From Chryseotalea sp. WA131a (GTDB taxonomy: Bacteria > Bacteroidota > Bacteroidia > Cytophagales > Cyclobacteriaceae), in contig CP073016.1 in the NCBI GenBank assembly GCA_025370075.1, positions 2,914,001-2,978,000 of the forward strand: a DNA stretch of 64,000 bases, written 5' to 3'. Below, one piece after another: positions 1 to 7,043 of this stretch. Under the pieces are notes generated by a model. It was not told the origin of the DNA. It saw only the letters and a list, made by a program, of their open reading frames with translations, and searched no databases. Made by a program: the position numbers and the translations under genes. Positions within the stretch are counted from its first letter, which is position 1. Each line of letters opens with the position of its first letter.

Positions 1-389
1 CCAGTGGGGCAGGAAGTGCACTGCAACTTTCCATGTATGGATCTGATCAATACATTGCCCAGTATGAAAGTGAATTGGGTGTGCCTTGGAAAAATATGGA
101 TAAATGGATGAAGGTATCCTACCCATTTTTGAATGTTGAAAAAATAAAAGCGCCAACACTTTATATGGTGGGCGAAAAAGATTTTAATGTGCCCGCGGCC
201 GGCAGCGAACAAATGTACCAAGCATTAAAGTCGTTGGGCGTGCCCACGCAATTTGTAGTTTACCCAGGGCAACACCATGGCATAAGCGTACCGAGCTACC
301 AAAAAGATAGATTAGTTAGGTATTTGGATTGGTACGGAAGATACCTGAAGAAAGAGGAAATGAAGGAAAAGCTTCCCACAAAAAAGTAG
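1..389 (+). CDS. Prolyl oligopeptidase family (S9) serine peptidase, C-terminal fragment
   Basis: Only the last ~128 codons are present; the reading frame is open from base 3 and stops at 387-389. What is visible is the end of an alpha/beta-hydrolase catalytic domain of the S9 dipeptidyl-aminopeptidase/acylaminoacyl-peptidase type. A strand-loop reads VGEKDFNVP, whose Asp is the expected catalytic acid, and ~30 residues later GQHHGIS carries the expected catalytic His before the usual terminal helix ending in WYGRYL. The nucleophile elbow (GxSxGG) would lie left of the window, so activity cannot be judged. Such proteins are usually secreted or periplasmic in Bacteroidota, but no signal peptide can be seen here. 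The gene converges on queG with a 23-nt gap. Confidence 0.85.
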   Translation, partial: SGAGSALQLSMYGSDQYIAQYESELGVPWKNMDKWMKVSYPFLNVEKIKAPTLYMVGEKDFNVPAAGSEQMYQALKSLGVPTQFVVYPGQHHGISVPSYQKDRLVRYLDWYGRYLKKEEMKEKLPTKK

Positions 390-412
390 ATGGGCAGCGC
401 ATGGGAAAAAAA

Positions 413-1390
413 TCAGATCTGAGAAATAAATTTAATATTCCTTTTCAAGCCCCCTAGCTTGGTTCGCCTAACAGCCGACTTTTTAAAGAGCTTTTCAAAA
501 ACATCTTCGGTGATTTCTTGCCAATCGGCACGAGTCATTTTTTCTAGATCGGGGTGGGGAAAGAATTTTTTTTCTTCATGTGGTTTCGAAAAGCGATTCC
601 ACGGGCAAACGTCTTGGCAAATGTCGCAGCCAAAAATCCAGTTTTCAAATTTGCCTTTTACATCTGTGGGGATTTCTTCTTTCAACTCGATGGTGAAATA
701 CGAAATGCATTTGCTTCCATCTACCACATAAGGTTGCGGAATAGCATCCGTAGGGCACGCATCCATACAAGCTGTGCAGGTGCCGCAGTAATCTTTGATA
801 GGGCCATCGGGTTCTAGTTCTAAATCTAAAATCAGTTCAGCCAAAAAAAAGAAGCTGCCCACTTCGCGGTTCAGCAACAGTGAATTTTTTCCAACCCAAC
901 CGATACCCGATTTTTTTGCCCATGCACGCTCATGCACAGGGGCAGAATCGACAAACGCTCTGCCGTTCACCTCACCAATTTCAGATTGAATCAACGCTAA
1001 AAATTCTTTCAACTTTTCCTTTACAACAAAGTGGTAGTCTTCTCCGTAAGCGTATTTGGCGATTTTTAATTTACCCTCTGAAGCTTTGGAGGAGGGACTT
1101 TCTACCTTCGCGGAAGAGATAGCCGACAAGTCCTTTTTTGGGAAATAATTGTAAACCAAACTTACCACCGATTTTGCTTCCGGCACTAGCAATCGTGGGT
1201 CTAGGCGTTTATCAAAATGATTTTCGAGGTAACTCATTTTGCCTTGGTAGCCTCGCTTGAGCCATTCTTCCAACCGTGGTGCTTCTTCTTCTAAGAACTC
1301 GGCCTTCGATATGCCGCAGAAACTGAAGCCGAATTGGGAAGCGTACCTTTTTATTAAGGAAGAATACTCTGCCGATTTTGTATGGTTCAA
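413..1390 (-). CDS. queG: Epoxyqueuosine reductase QueG
   Basis: Cytosolic cobalamin- and iron-sulfur-dependent enzyme that reduces epoxyqueuosine to queuosine in tRNA, the last step of queuosine synthesis. The 325-residue product carries the family motif FVDSAPVHERAWA near residue 146 (Asp148 is the likely proton donor) and two 4Fe-4S sets: C202-x2-C-x2-C-x3-C212 (CGTCTACMDACP) and C255-x2-C-x3-C262 (CDICQDVCP), with C228 nearby. The length is normal, except that a Ser/Lys-rich stretch around residues 92-106 looks like a lineage insert. The start is a TTG at 1390 whose first two bases overlap the TGA stop of the upstream DUF1016 gene, which suggests translational coupling. No in-frame ATG lies near the expected N-terminus. 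It is third in a ruvB > DUF1016 > queG run. Confidence 0.93.
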   Translation of the reverse strand: MNHTKSAEYSSLIKRYASQFGFSFCGISKAEFLEEEAPRLEEWLKRGYQGKMSYLENHFDKRLDPRLLVPEAKSVVSLVYNYFPKKDLSAISSAKVESPSSKASEGKLKIAKYAYGEDYHFVVKEKLKEFLALIQSEIGEVNGRAFVDSAPVHERAWAKKSGIGWVGKNSLLLNREVGSFFFLAELILDLELEPDGPIKDYCGTCTACMDACPTDAIPQPYVVDGSKCISYFTIELKEEIPTDVKGKFENWIFGCDICQDVCPWNRFSKPHEEKKFFPHPDLEKMTRADWQEITEDVFEKLFKKSAVRRTKLGGLKRNIKFISQI

Positions 1391-2517
1391 TGTCGTTTTG
1401 ATAAGCGAATGCTTTCTTTATATTTTTTGATTTCTAGCCGCAGCTCTCGTTTTAACTCTGCCTCCGTAGGTAAATATAATTTGTATTTAGAGGCAAATAA
1501 TCGTTTGTTTTCTTTTAGAATGGAGTACTTGACAATCGTTTCATTTTTCTCTGAACAGAGAATGATTCCGATGGTGGGGTTGTCCGTTGATTGTTTTACT
1601 TCTTCTTCAAAGTAGCGAACATACAAATCCATCTGACCAATGTCTTGGTGGGTAAGCTTTCCAATTTTTAAGTCAATTAATACAAAGCATTTTAGTATGT
1701 AATTGTAAAAGACTAGGTCTACATAAAAATGATCATCTTCAGCAGAAATACGTTTTTGCCGTGCTATGAAAGAAAAACCCTTTCCCAACTCGAGCAAAAA
1801 TTGCTGAATGTTATCAATGATTAGCTTCTCCAGCGTGCTTTCAAATAAATCTACGTTTGGCTTTACTTGTAAGAATTCAAGTATGTATGGGTCTTTTATA
1901 AAATCAAGTTCGTTTGGTAGTTCTGCATTTTTATCGGTAGCTGATTTTACTTTTTTCTTATTCTTAGAAGACAGTATCCGCTCGTACGTGAATGTATTAA
2001 TTTGCCTCTCTAGTGTTCGGGTACTCCAATTTTGAGTGGCGCTCTCGTCCATATAATATTGACGAGCCCTTTTGTTTTCAACTTTTAACAGTAATCGATA
2101 GTGCGTCCAAGTCAATTCTGGCCGAATAACTTTGGCTACCGCTTTGCACCAATTAGTAGATTCGTCACGCAGTGGGTGGCGAATTGGGGAAGAAGATTTT
2201 GCCGAAGAAGATTCGTCACGCAGTGCGTGACGAATCGGAAACGCAAGATAGAATTGACGCATGTACCGAAGGTTATTTTCGGTATAACCTTTCCCCAATT
2301 TTTTGGTAAGCTGGTCAGCCAATTTGGCCAACAACTCTTGCCCATACACTGCACGTACGTTGCCTTTTTGTTCTTCAATCACAATTCGCTCTCCGATTTT
2401 CCAATAAGCGACCACCATCGAAAAGTTAACTGCGCTGTAAGCAAAATTTCTCGATTGATGCACGATTTGAATAACATCGCTTACAAGGTTATCTTTTTTA
2501 AAAACTTTAGAACTCAT
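1387..2517 (-). CDS. DUF1016 / YhcG-family PD-(D/E)XK nuclease-like protein
   Basis: 376 residues with the two-part DUF1016 build. An N-terminal helical domain (about 10-160, with the WTHYRLLLKV signature near 136) is followed by a C-terminal PD-(D/E)XK nuclease domain (about 225-350). The likely active-site core is visible as YVDLVFYN and then LIDLKIG, with Gly-Met-Asp-Leu following. The family is DNA-associated and often found near restriction or mobile elements; its exact role is not settled. Residues 94-120 contain two copies of the decapeptide PIR-H-(A/P)-LRDES, encoded by palindromic DNA, which look like in-frame insertions rather than native fold. The gene lies 8 nt after ruvB and overlaps queG by 4 nt, so the three are probably cotranscribed. 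Confidence 0.82.
   Translation of the reverse strand: MSSKVFKKDNLVSDVIQIVHQSRNFAYSAVNFSMVVAYWKIGERIVIEEQKGNVRAVYGQELLAKLADQLTKKLGKGYTENNLRYMRQFYLAFPIRHALRDESSSAKSSSPIRHPLRDESTNWCKAVAKVIRPELTWTHYRLLLKVENKRARQYYMDESATQNWSTRTLERQINTFTYERILSSKNKKKVKSATDKNAELPNELDFIKDPYILEFLQVKPNVDLFESTLEKLIIDNIQQFLLELGKGFSFIARQKRISAEDDHFYVDLVFYNYILKCFVLIDLKIGKLTHQDIGQMDLYVRYFEEEVKQSTDNPTIGIILCSEKNETIVKYSILKENKRLFASKYKLYLPTEAELKRELRLEIKKYKESIRLSKRH
2159..2236. repeat. Two palindromic repeats inserted in frame in the DUF1016 gene
   Basis: The downstream copy, 2210-2236, is a perfect hairpin: gattcgtcacgc, loop agt, gcgtgacgaatc (12-bp arms). The upstream copy at 2159-2185 keeps the left arm exactly but has a degraded right arm (gggtggcgaatt). 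The copies begin 51 nt apart, a multiple of three, so the protein frame is kept and gains a repeated RH-x-LRDES segment. The layout resembles REP-type palindromes that have entered a coding sequence. Confidence 0.8.
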
Positions 2518-2525
2518 ATACGACT

Positions 2526-3560
2526 TTAATCAAATAACCCGGGTCCTTTGGCCGAAGGAGGAATGACAATCTTCAAGTGTTTGTAGGCCAACTCCGTTGC
2601 CTCGCGGCCGCGTGAGGTTCGCTTGATATACCCCTCTTGAATCAAGAAAGGCTCATACATTTCTTCGATGGTTTCCGCCTCTTCGCCTACGGCCGTGGCA
2701 ATAGTGGTTAATCCTACAGGGCCGCCTTTGAATTTTTCAATGATGGTGGTGAGGATGCGATTGTCCATATCATCCAGTCCGTTCTCATCTACATCCAATG
2801 CACTGAGTGCCATTTGAGCAATGGCTTTGGTGATGGTGCCATCTCCTTTTATCTGGGCAAAGTCGCGGGTGCGCTTGAGTAGATTGTTGGCAATACGAGG
2901 TGTGCCCCGACTGCGCCTGGCGATTTCATACGCAGCATCGTCCACAATAGGCGTAGCCAAGATGGCCGCGGAACGCTTTACAATTTTGGTCAATAGCGAA
3001 GAGTCGTAATATTCTAATCGGGCATTGATGCCAAAGCGAGCGCGAAGTGGTGATGTTAATAGGCCTGCGCGTGTGGTGGCTCCAATCAACGTAAACGGGT
3101 TCAAACTGATTTGTACCGAACGGGCATTTGGGCCGCTATCGAGCATAATGTCGATGCGGAAATCTTCCATGGCCGAGTAGAGATATTCTTCCACAATCGG
3201 GTTGAGCCGATGGATTTCATCGATGAACAATACATCGTTGGTTTCTAAGTTGGTAAGAAGGCCGGCCAAGTCGCTGGGTTTATCCAGCACAGGGCCAGAG
3301 GTGATTTTGATTTGAGAGCCTAGTTCGTTTGCTATGATAAACGACAACGTGGTTTTGCCCAACCCGGGCGGGCCATGCAACAGCACATGGTCAAGCGACT
3401 CGCTGCGTTGCTTGGCGGCCTGCACAAATATTTTGATGTTATCGACTACTTTCTTTTGTCCGCTAAAATCTTCAAAGGCTAGTGGTCGCAATGCTTTCTC
3501 TAAATCACGCTCTCCCGAGTCAAGGCCTTCGCCATCGGCTTTTAAATAATCTTCTCGCAT
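2526..3560 (-). CDS. ruvB: Holliday junction branch-migration ATPase RuvB
   Basis: AAA+ motor that drives branch migration of Holliday junctions with RuvA and RuvC. The 344-residue product has Walker A GPPGLGKTT, Walker B LFIDEIHRL, sensor I with the TTRAGLLTSPLRARFG segment that bears the arginine finger, and the C-terminal winged-helix domain ending in GREATELAYKHL. The start was set at the ATG at 3558-3560 (MREDYLKADGEG) because it gives the normal family length of about 340. A reading extended to 3815 would run into the divergent apbE gene and adds no RuvB-like sequence. Upstream on the minus strand lies ggcgtctttgcgcc, a promoter-like tract. It heads the ruvB > DUF1016 > queG run. Confidence 0.96.
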   Translation of the reverse strand: MREDYLKADGEGLDSGERDLEKALRPLAFEDFSGQKKVVDNIKIFVQAAKQRSESLDHVLLHGPPGLGKTTLSFIIANELGSQIKITSGPVLDKPSDLAGLLTNLETNDVLFIDEIHRLNPIVEEYLYSAMEDFRIDIMLDSGPNARSVQISLNPFTLIGATTRAGLLTSPLRARFGINARLEYYDSSLLTKIVKRSAAILATPIVDDAAYEIARRSRGTPRIANNLLKRTRDFAQIKGDGTITKAIAQMALSALDVDENGLDDMDNRILTTIIEKFKGGPVGLTTIATAVGEEAETIEEMYEPFLIQEGYIKRTSRGREATELAYKHLKIVIPPSAKGPGLFD

Positions 3561-3650
3561 ATTTTTTTGCTGCATAAGGCGCAAAGACGCCAATACTGAT
3601 AAAAAATCAAAGTTAAAAAAATTAACTTGCAAGCTCATTCTTGAATATAA

Positions 3651-4691
3651 ATGGACAATCGAAAGAAGAACGCAATCTATTCGCTGGTGCTGTTGGTGGT
3701 TTTTGTTTCTATCTGGTGGTGGCGCAAATCGCAACAGCCACTGAAGCTCGAGCCGATGAAAATTGAAGGAAGCACGATGGGCACTACCTATCACATTACA
3801 TACTTTGACGAACAAAAAAGAAATTTTAAAGCTTCCGTTGATTCGTTGCTAGTGTTGGTGAACAAGTCGATCAATACATACGACCCTGAATCGGAAGCAT
3901 CTCGATTCAACAAGGGAGCAAGGGGTTTTAAATTTGAATTGCCGTATTTGTTGCCACCCATAAAAAAGGCGACAGAAGTTTCGAGGGCATCAGATGGGGC
4001 GTTTGACCCAACGGTGATGCCGCTGGTGTACGCGTGGGGTTTTGGCAAAGCGAAAGACAAGCCCATTCCTACTAAGCAAAAAATCGATTCGTTATTGCAG
4101 TTTGTGGGATTGGACAAAATTCAATTTAATAGTGATAGTGTTTGGAAAACCGATCCACGTGCACAGTTAGATTTTGGGGGCATCGGTCAGGGCTATGGTG
4201 CAGATGTAGTTACAGATTTTTTGAAAGCGAAGGGAATTAAAAATATGTTGGTGGAGTTAGGTGGAGAAGGTATGGCTTGTGGAATGAACTTATCATCGGG
4301 CAAAGCGTGGGAGCTTGGGATTTTGGACCCAAACTCAACACGCGACAGTCTATTTTTTAAAGCGTATGTAAAGCTTACGGATAAATCATTCACTACTTCT
4401 GGAAATTATTTTAACTACCGGATTATTGATGGCAAAAAATATTCTCATACCATCGACCCGAAGACTGGCTACCAAGCGGAGCGGGCGATTTTAAGTTCAT
4501 CGGTGTTTGCGGCAGATGCCAGCACGGCAGATGCGTGGGCCACGGCTTTTATGGTGATGGGGCACGAGACGGCTATTGAATTGTTGAAACAACACCCCGA
4601 GTTGGAGGTGTTTTTTATTTATACTTCTGCGGATGGAAAGATTGAGACGTATGTTACTCCGGGGATAAAGGATTTGATTGAACTTAAATAG
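3651..4691 (+). CDS. apbE: FAD:protein FMN transferase (ApbE family)
   Basis: Transfers FMN from FAD onto a Thr/Ser of flavoproteins such as Na+-NQR and RNF subunits, outside the cytoplasm and with Mg2+. The 346 residues start with a membrane anchor (about 8-24, VLLVVFVSIWWW) and no lipobox, so the protein is probably tethered by an uncleaved helix. Family motifs in order are the EGSTMGTTYHITY strand, SxINTYDPESEASRFN, the flavin-site stretch DFGGIGQGYGAD, VELGGEGMACG, the YSHTIDPKTGY loop, and the metal-site segment AADASTADAWATAFMVMG. It is divergent from ruvB with a 90-nt spacer. No target flavoprotein gene is in the window. Confidence 0.92.
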   Translation: MDNRKKNAIYSLVLLVVFVSIWWWRKSQQPLKLEPMKIEGSTMGTTYHITYFDEQKRNFKASVDSLLVLVNKSINTYDPESEASRFNKGARGFKFELPYLLPPIKKATEVSRASDGAFDPTVMPLVYAWGFGKAKDKPIPTKQKIDSLLQFVGLDKIQFNSDSVWKTDPRAQLDFGGIGQGYGADVVTDFLKAKGIKNMLVELGGEGMACGMNLSSGKAWELGILDPNSTRDSLFFKAYVKLTDKSFTTSGNYFNYRIIDGKKYSHTIDPKTGYQAERAILSSSVFAADASTADAWATAFMVMGHETAIELLKQHPELEVFFIYTSADGKIETYVTPGIKDLIELK

Positions 4692-4728
4692 CATACTAAA
4701 ATAACTGAGAAGCTTGTATCTTTAATAA

Positions 4729-4935
4729 ATGATAAAGCCCATTTTATATTCTAATATCGAAGACAAAAACCGTTTCGAGAAAGAGATGTTTAAAGCTCTT
4801 TCACCAAAAGAGGCACTCGTGCGAGCTTTGGATATGATTGATTTGATGGTGCACCTAAGAAGAGCCTCGGGAATAGTAATAGAAGAGAAAGATGATATGG
4901 ATTGGATTGTTCTCCCGTTGAAAAAGGACAAATAG
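4729..4935 (+). CDS. Hypothetical protein, 68 residues
   Basis: Not a family I can name. The 68-residue product is mostly charged and helical: IEDKNRFEKEMFKALSPKEA is followed by a second amphipathic helix (ALVRALDMIDLMVHLRR) and a short acidic tail containing DDMDWIVLPL. There is no signal peptide or membrane segment. It follows apbE by 37 nt on the same strand and precedes the ZIP transporter by 52 nt. The build (small, soluble, helix-helix-strand) resembles small partner proteins of Bacteroidota nucleotidyltransferase or toxin pairs, but no partner is next to it. The ATG is preceded by tatcttta, a possible -7 box very close to the start. Confidence 0.55.
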   Translation: MIKPILYSNIEDKNRFEKEMFKALSPKEALVRALDMIDLMVHLRRASGIVIEEKDDMDWIVLPLKKDK

Positions 4936-4987
4936 AATACCAATTCATTTTCACGCAAAGCCGCTAAGTTTATTTTTAATTGCACAG

Positions 4988-5728
4988 ATGACCTCCTCAA
5001 TTATAATTTTGTTTTTCGTTGCCCTCAGTGCGGGAGCGGTTGCCTTCTACATTCCTAAAATAAATACTGGCACTTATAAACTGTGGCTTGTTTTCGCAGG
5101 CTCTTATTTATTCTCCATCACCATCGTCCATATTTTTCCTGATTTGTTTTCACAAACAGCGCAGCCTGCCTTGCTCGGTGTTTGCGTATTGATTGGTTTT
5201 TTCTTGCAGCAAGGGTTAGAGTTTCTATCATCTGGTGTGGAGCATGGGCACATCCATGTGCATGAACAAAAGCATCATCAAGAGCTATCGGCCATTTGGG
5301 TATTGGTAGCCTTGTGCGTTCATGCTTTTTTAGAAGGGGGCATGTTGGCCCATGGGCAGTCTGGTCATCACCACCATACCAGCAACACATTGCTTTGGGG
5401 TATTTTGCTGCACAAGGCACCTGAAGCATTTGCCTTGATGTCGGTATTGATTTGTGATGTGAAGAGTAAAACGAAAGCGATACTGATGTTGGTGATTTTT
5501 TCTGCGGCTTCACCAGTAGGTTTATTTCTATCCAATTATTTAGTGGTAAACGAAATCATGTCATCTCAAGCATTCATGATTCTGTTTGCTGTTGTCACGG
5601 GAAATTTCTTGCACATCTCCACTACTATTGTTTTTGAAAGCAGTGCCGACCATAAGTTTAACGCCAAGAAAATGGGCATTGCGGTATTGGCGGCAGGTAT
5701 TGCCATCGCTACCGAATTACTTTTTTAA
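4988..5728 (+). CDS. ZIP-family divalent metal transporter
   Basis: 246-residue integral inner-membrane protein with about seven to eight hydrophobic segments, matching the ZIP (zinc/iron permease) architecture. A His-rich cytoplasmic loop (GVEHGHIHVHEQKHHQ around residue 81, and GHHHH near 125) separates the N-terminal helices from the metal-site helices. The diagnostic helix IV and V motifs are visible as HAFLEGG and HKAPEAFAL. Likely substrates are Zn2+ or Fe2+; the sequence alone does not decide between them. The 3' end overlaps the convergent mtgA gene by 12 nt. No metalloregulator gene is adjacent. Confidence 0.88.
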   Translation: MTSSIIILFFVALSAGAVAFYIPKINTGTYKLWLVFAGSYLFSITIVHIFPDLFSQTAQPALLGVCVLIGFFLQQGLEFLSSGVEHGHIHVHEQKHHQELSAIWVLVALCVHAFLEGGMLAHGQSGHHHHTSNTLLWGILLHKAPEAFALMSVLICDVKSKTKAILMLVIFSAASPVGLFLSNYLVVNEIMSSQAFMILFAVVTGNFLHISTTIVFESSADHKFNAKKMGIAVLAAGIAIATELLF

Positions 5729-6427
5729 AGGGGCTTGTAATAATTCTTGAATATCTTCATCGGGTTCGATGTTGTTCATCTGAACCATTATCTGTGGATA
5801 TCTTCTGCTGATGTAGTTAGATGGTGGTTGGACACGAAACTTTTTAGGATTGGGCAGACAGGCGGCAATCATGGCGGCTTCGGCACGGGTCATTTTTTTC
5901 GCAGGCTTTTTGAAGTAATTTCTTGAAGCTGCTTCTACACCAAAAATCCCTTTTCCCATTTCGGCCACATTCAAGTAGACTTCCAAAATCCTTTCCTTTC
6001 CCCAAATCAATTCAATCATAAATGTAAAGTATACCTCCAAGCCTTTACGCACCCAACTGCGGCCTTGCCACAGAAAAACATTTTTAGCCACTTGTTGGCT
6101 GATAGTAGATGCGCCCCGAACACGCTTTCGTTTCTTGCTTTTTTCACTCCATGCTTTTTTAATGCTTTCAACATCAAACCCATTGTGGTCTGGGAAAAGC
6201 TGGTCTTCGGATGCCATGACCGCCAACTTGATATTGGGCGACATTTCTTTGTATGAAATATAGTCTCTTTTCAATCCATTGCCTTCCATCCAATTGGTAA
6301 ACTGAGTAATGGTAATAGGTGGGTTGACCCATTTCAACAAAACAATATAAACGAGCTGAGCAATTAAGAGAATGAGAACAAGCTTCTTGAGCTTTTTTAA
6401 GAAAGGTTTGAGGAAGGGTAAATTCAT
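5717..6427 (-). CDS. mtgA: Monofunctional biosynthetic peptidoglycan transglycosylase MtgA
   Basis: Polymerises lipid II into glycan strands on the periplasmic face of the inner membrane. The 236-residue product has one N-terminal membrane helix (about 12-33) and then a family GT51 domain with motif 1 MASEDQLFPDHNGFD (catalytic Glu in SED), motif 2 RGASTISQQVAKNVFLW, motif 3 KGLEVYFTFMIELIWGKERILEVYLNVAEMG read as a continuous helix-loop, and GVEAASRNYF. There is no transpeptidase domain. The start was placed at 6425-6427 (MNLPFLKPF) because the 23 codons upstream give a polar leader unlike the family. It is convergent with the ZIP gene, with the stop codons overlapping. Confidence 0.93.
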   Translation of the reverse strand: MNLPFLKPFLKKLKKLVLILLIAQLVYIVLLKWVNPPITITQFTNWMEGNGLKRDYISYKEMSPNIKLAVMASEDQLFPDHNGFDVESIKKAWSEKSKKRKRVRGASTISQQVAKNVFLWQGRSWVRKGLEVYFTFMIELIWGKERILEVYLNVAEMGKGIFGVEAASRNYFKKPAKKMTRAEAAMIAACLPNPKKFRVQPPSNYISRRYPQIMVQMNNIEPDEDIQELLQAPLKK

Positions 6428-6540
6428 TGGTGCTAACAGACAATTTCTGATAAAGTGTATTTTTTTGTTGGCCTTACTATCGCAAAATTCGTTCAATTAG
6501 GGTAATGGATGAATTTAGTTTCTCTTAAAAAATTACCACC

Positions 6541-6975
6541 CTACTCAATCGAAAATTGGGAAGCCAATCGCCCAACCATTGATTGACCATCAGAAGTAAC
6601 AACAAAAAAATCTAAATCACTCTTGTCATCTGCATAATTTTTGGAGAGTGATCCAGAAACGAAAATGCCCCGAATAAAAGGAAATTTAGAAATAAAGGCA
6701 GCTTTTTTTCTTGCCAACTCCATTTGCCCAATGGCCCGCGCATTGGCCGTTCTTCTTTTTTCAATCATAGAGTAATCATTGCGCAAACAATAGAATTCGT
6801 AAAATTTGAAAATAACATCGTCTTTTTCCAGCTCATCCAACGCAAGTTGAATTTCAGAAGGACGCGATTTCACCGTAAGTTTTGTGGTGATTTCTGAAAA
6901 AGTGAGCGGATAAGAAAATACATCATAGTAAGCCAACGTCTGAATAAGACAATACTTCAGCAATTCTACTATCAT
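6541..6975 (-). CDS. Nucleotidyltransferase-domain protein, C-terminally shortened
   Basis: 144 residues. The N-terminal ~75 look like a winged-helix region (LLKYCLIQTLAYYDVF, then LTFSEITTKL). A nucleotidyltransferase core follows, with the Gly-Ser and Asp-x-Asp motif GIFVSGSLSKNYADDKSDLDFF at 104-125. Proteins of this build are usually 300 or more residues, with a long helical C-terminus after the DxD strand. Here the sequence turns into DGQSMVGRLASQFSIE and stops about 20 residues later. I read it as a truncated, probably decaying copy, although a short functional form cannot be excluded. It lies between mtgA and acs, divergent from acs. Confidence 0.6.
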   Translation of the reverse strand: MIVELLKYCLIQTLAYYDVFSYPLTFSEITTKLTVKSRPSEIQLALDELEKDDVIFKFYEFYCLRNDYSMIEKRRTANARAIGQMELARKKAAFISKFPFIRGIFVSGSLSKNYADDKSDLDFFVVTSDGQSMVGRLASQFSIE

Positions 6976-7043
6976 TGCATAAATTTAATCAACTTTTTTA
7001 TTTAAGCTTAACCTATTACTTTGTAATGTAAAATTATCATGGC

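Noticed and set aside
2101..2529. Open frame on the plus strand opposite the DUF1016 gene
   Set aside because: It is an antisense shadow kept open partly by the palindromic repeats; it shows no domain and the minus-strand frame has clear motifs.
3561..3815. N-terminal extension of RuvB to base 3815
   Set aside because: It would overlap the divergent apbE gene by 165 nt and has no RuvB-like sequence; the ATG at 3560 gives the normal length.
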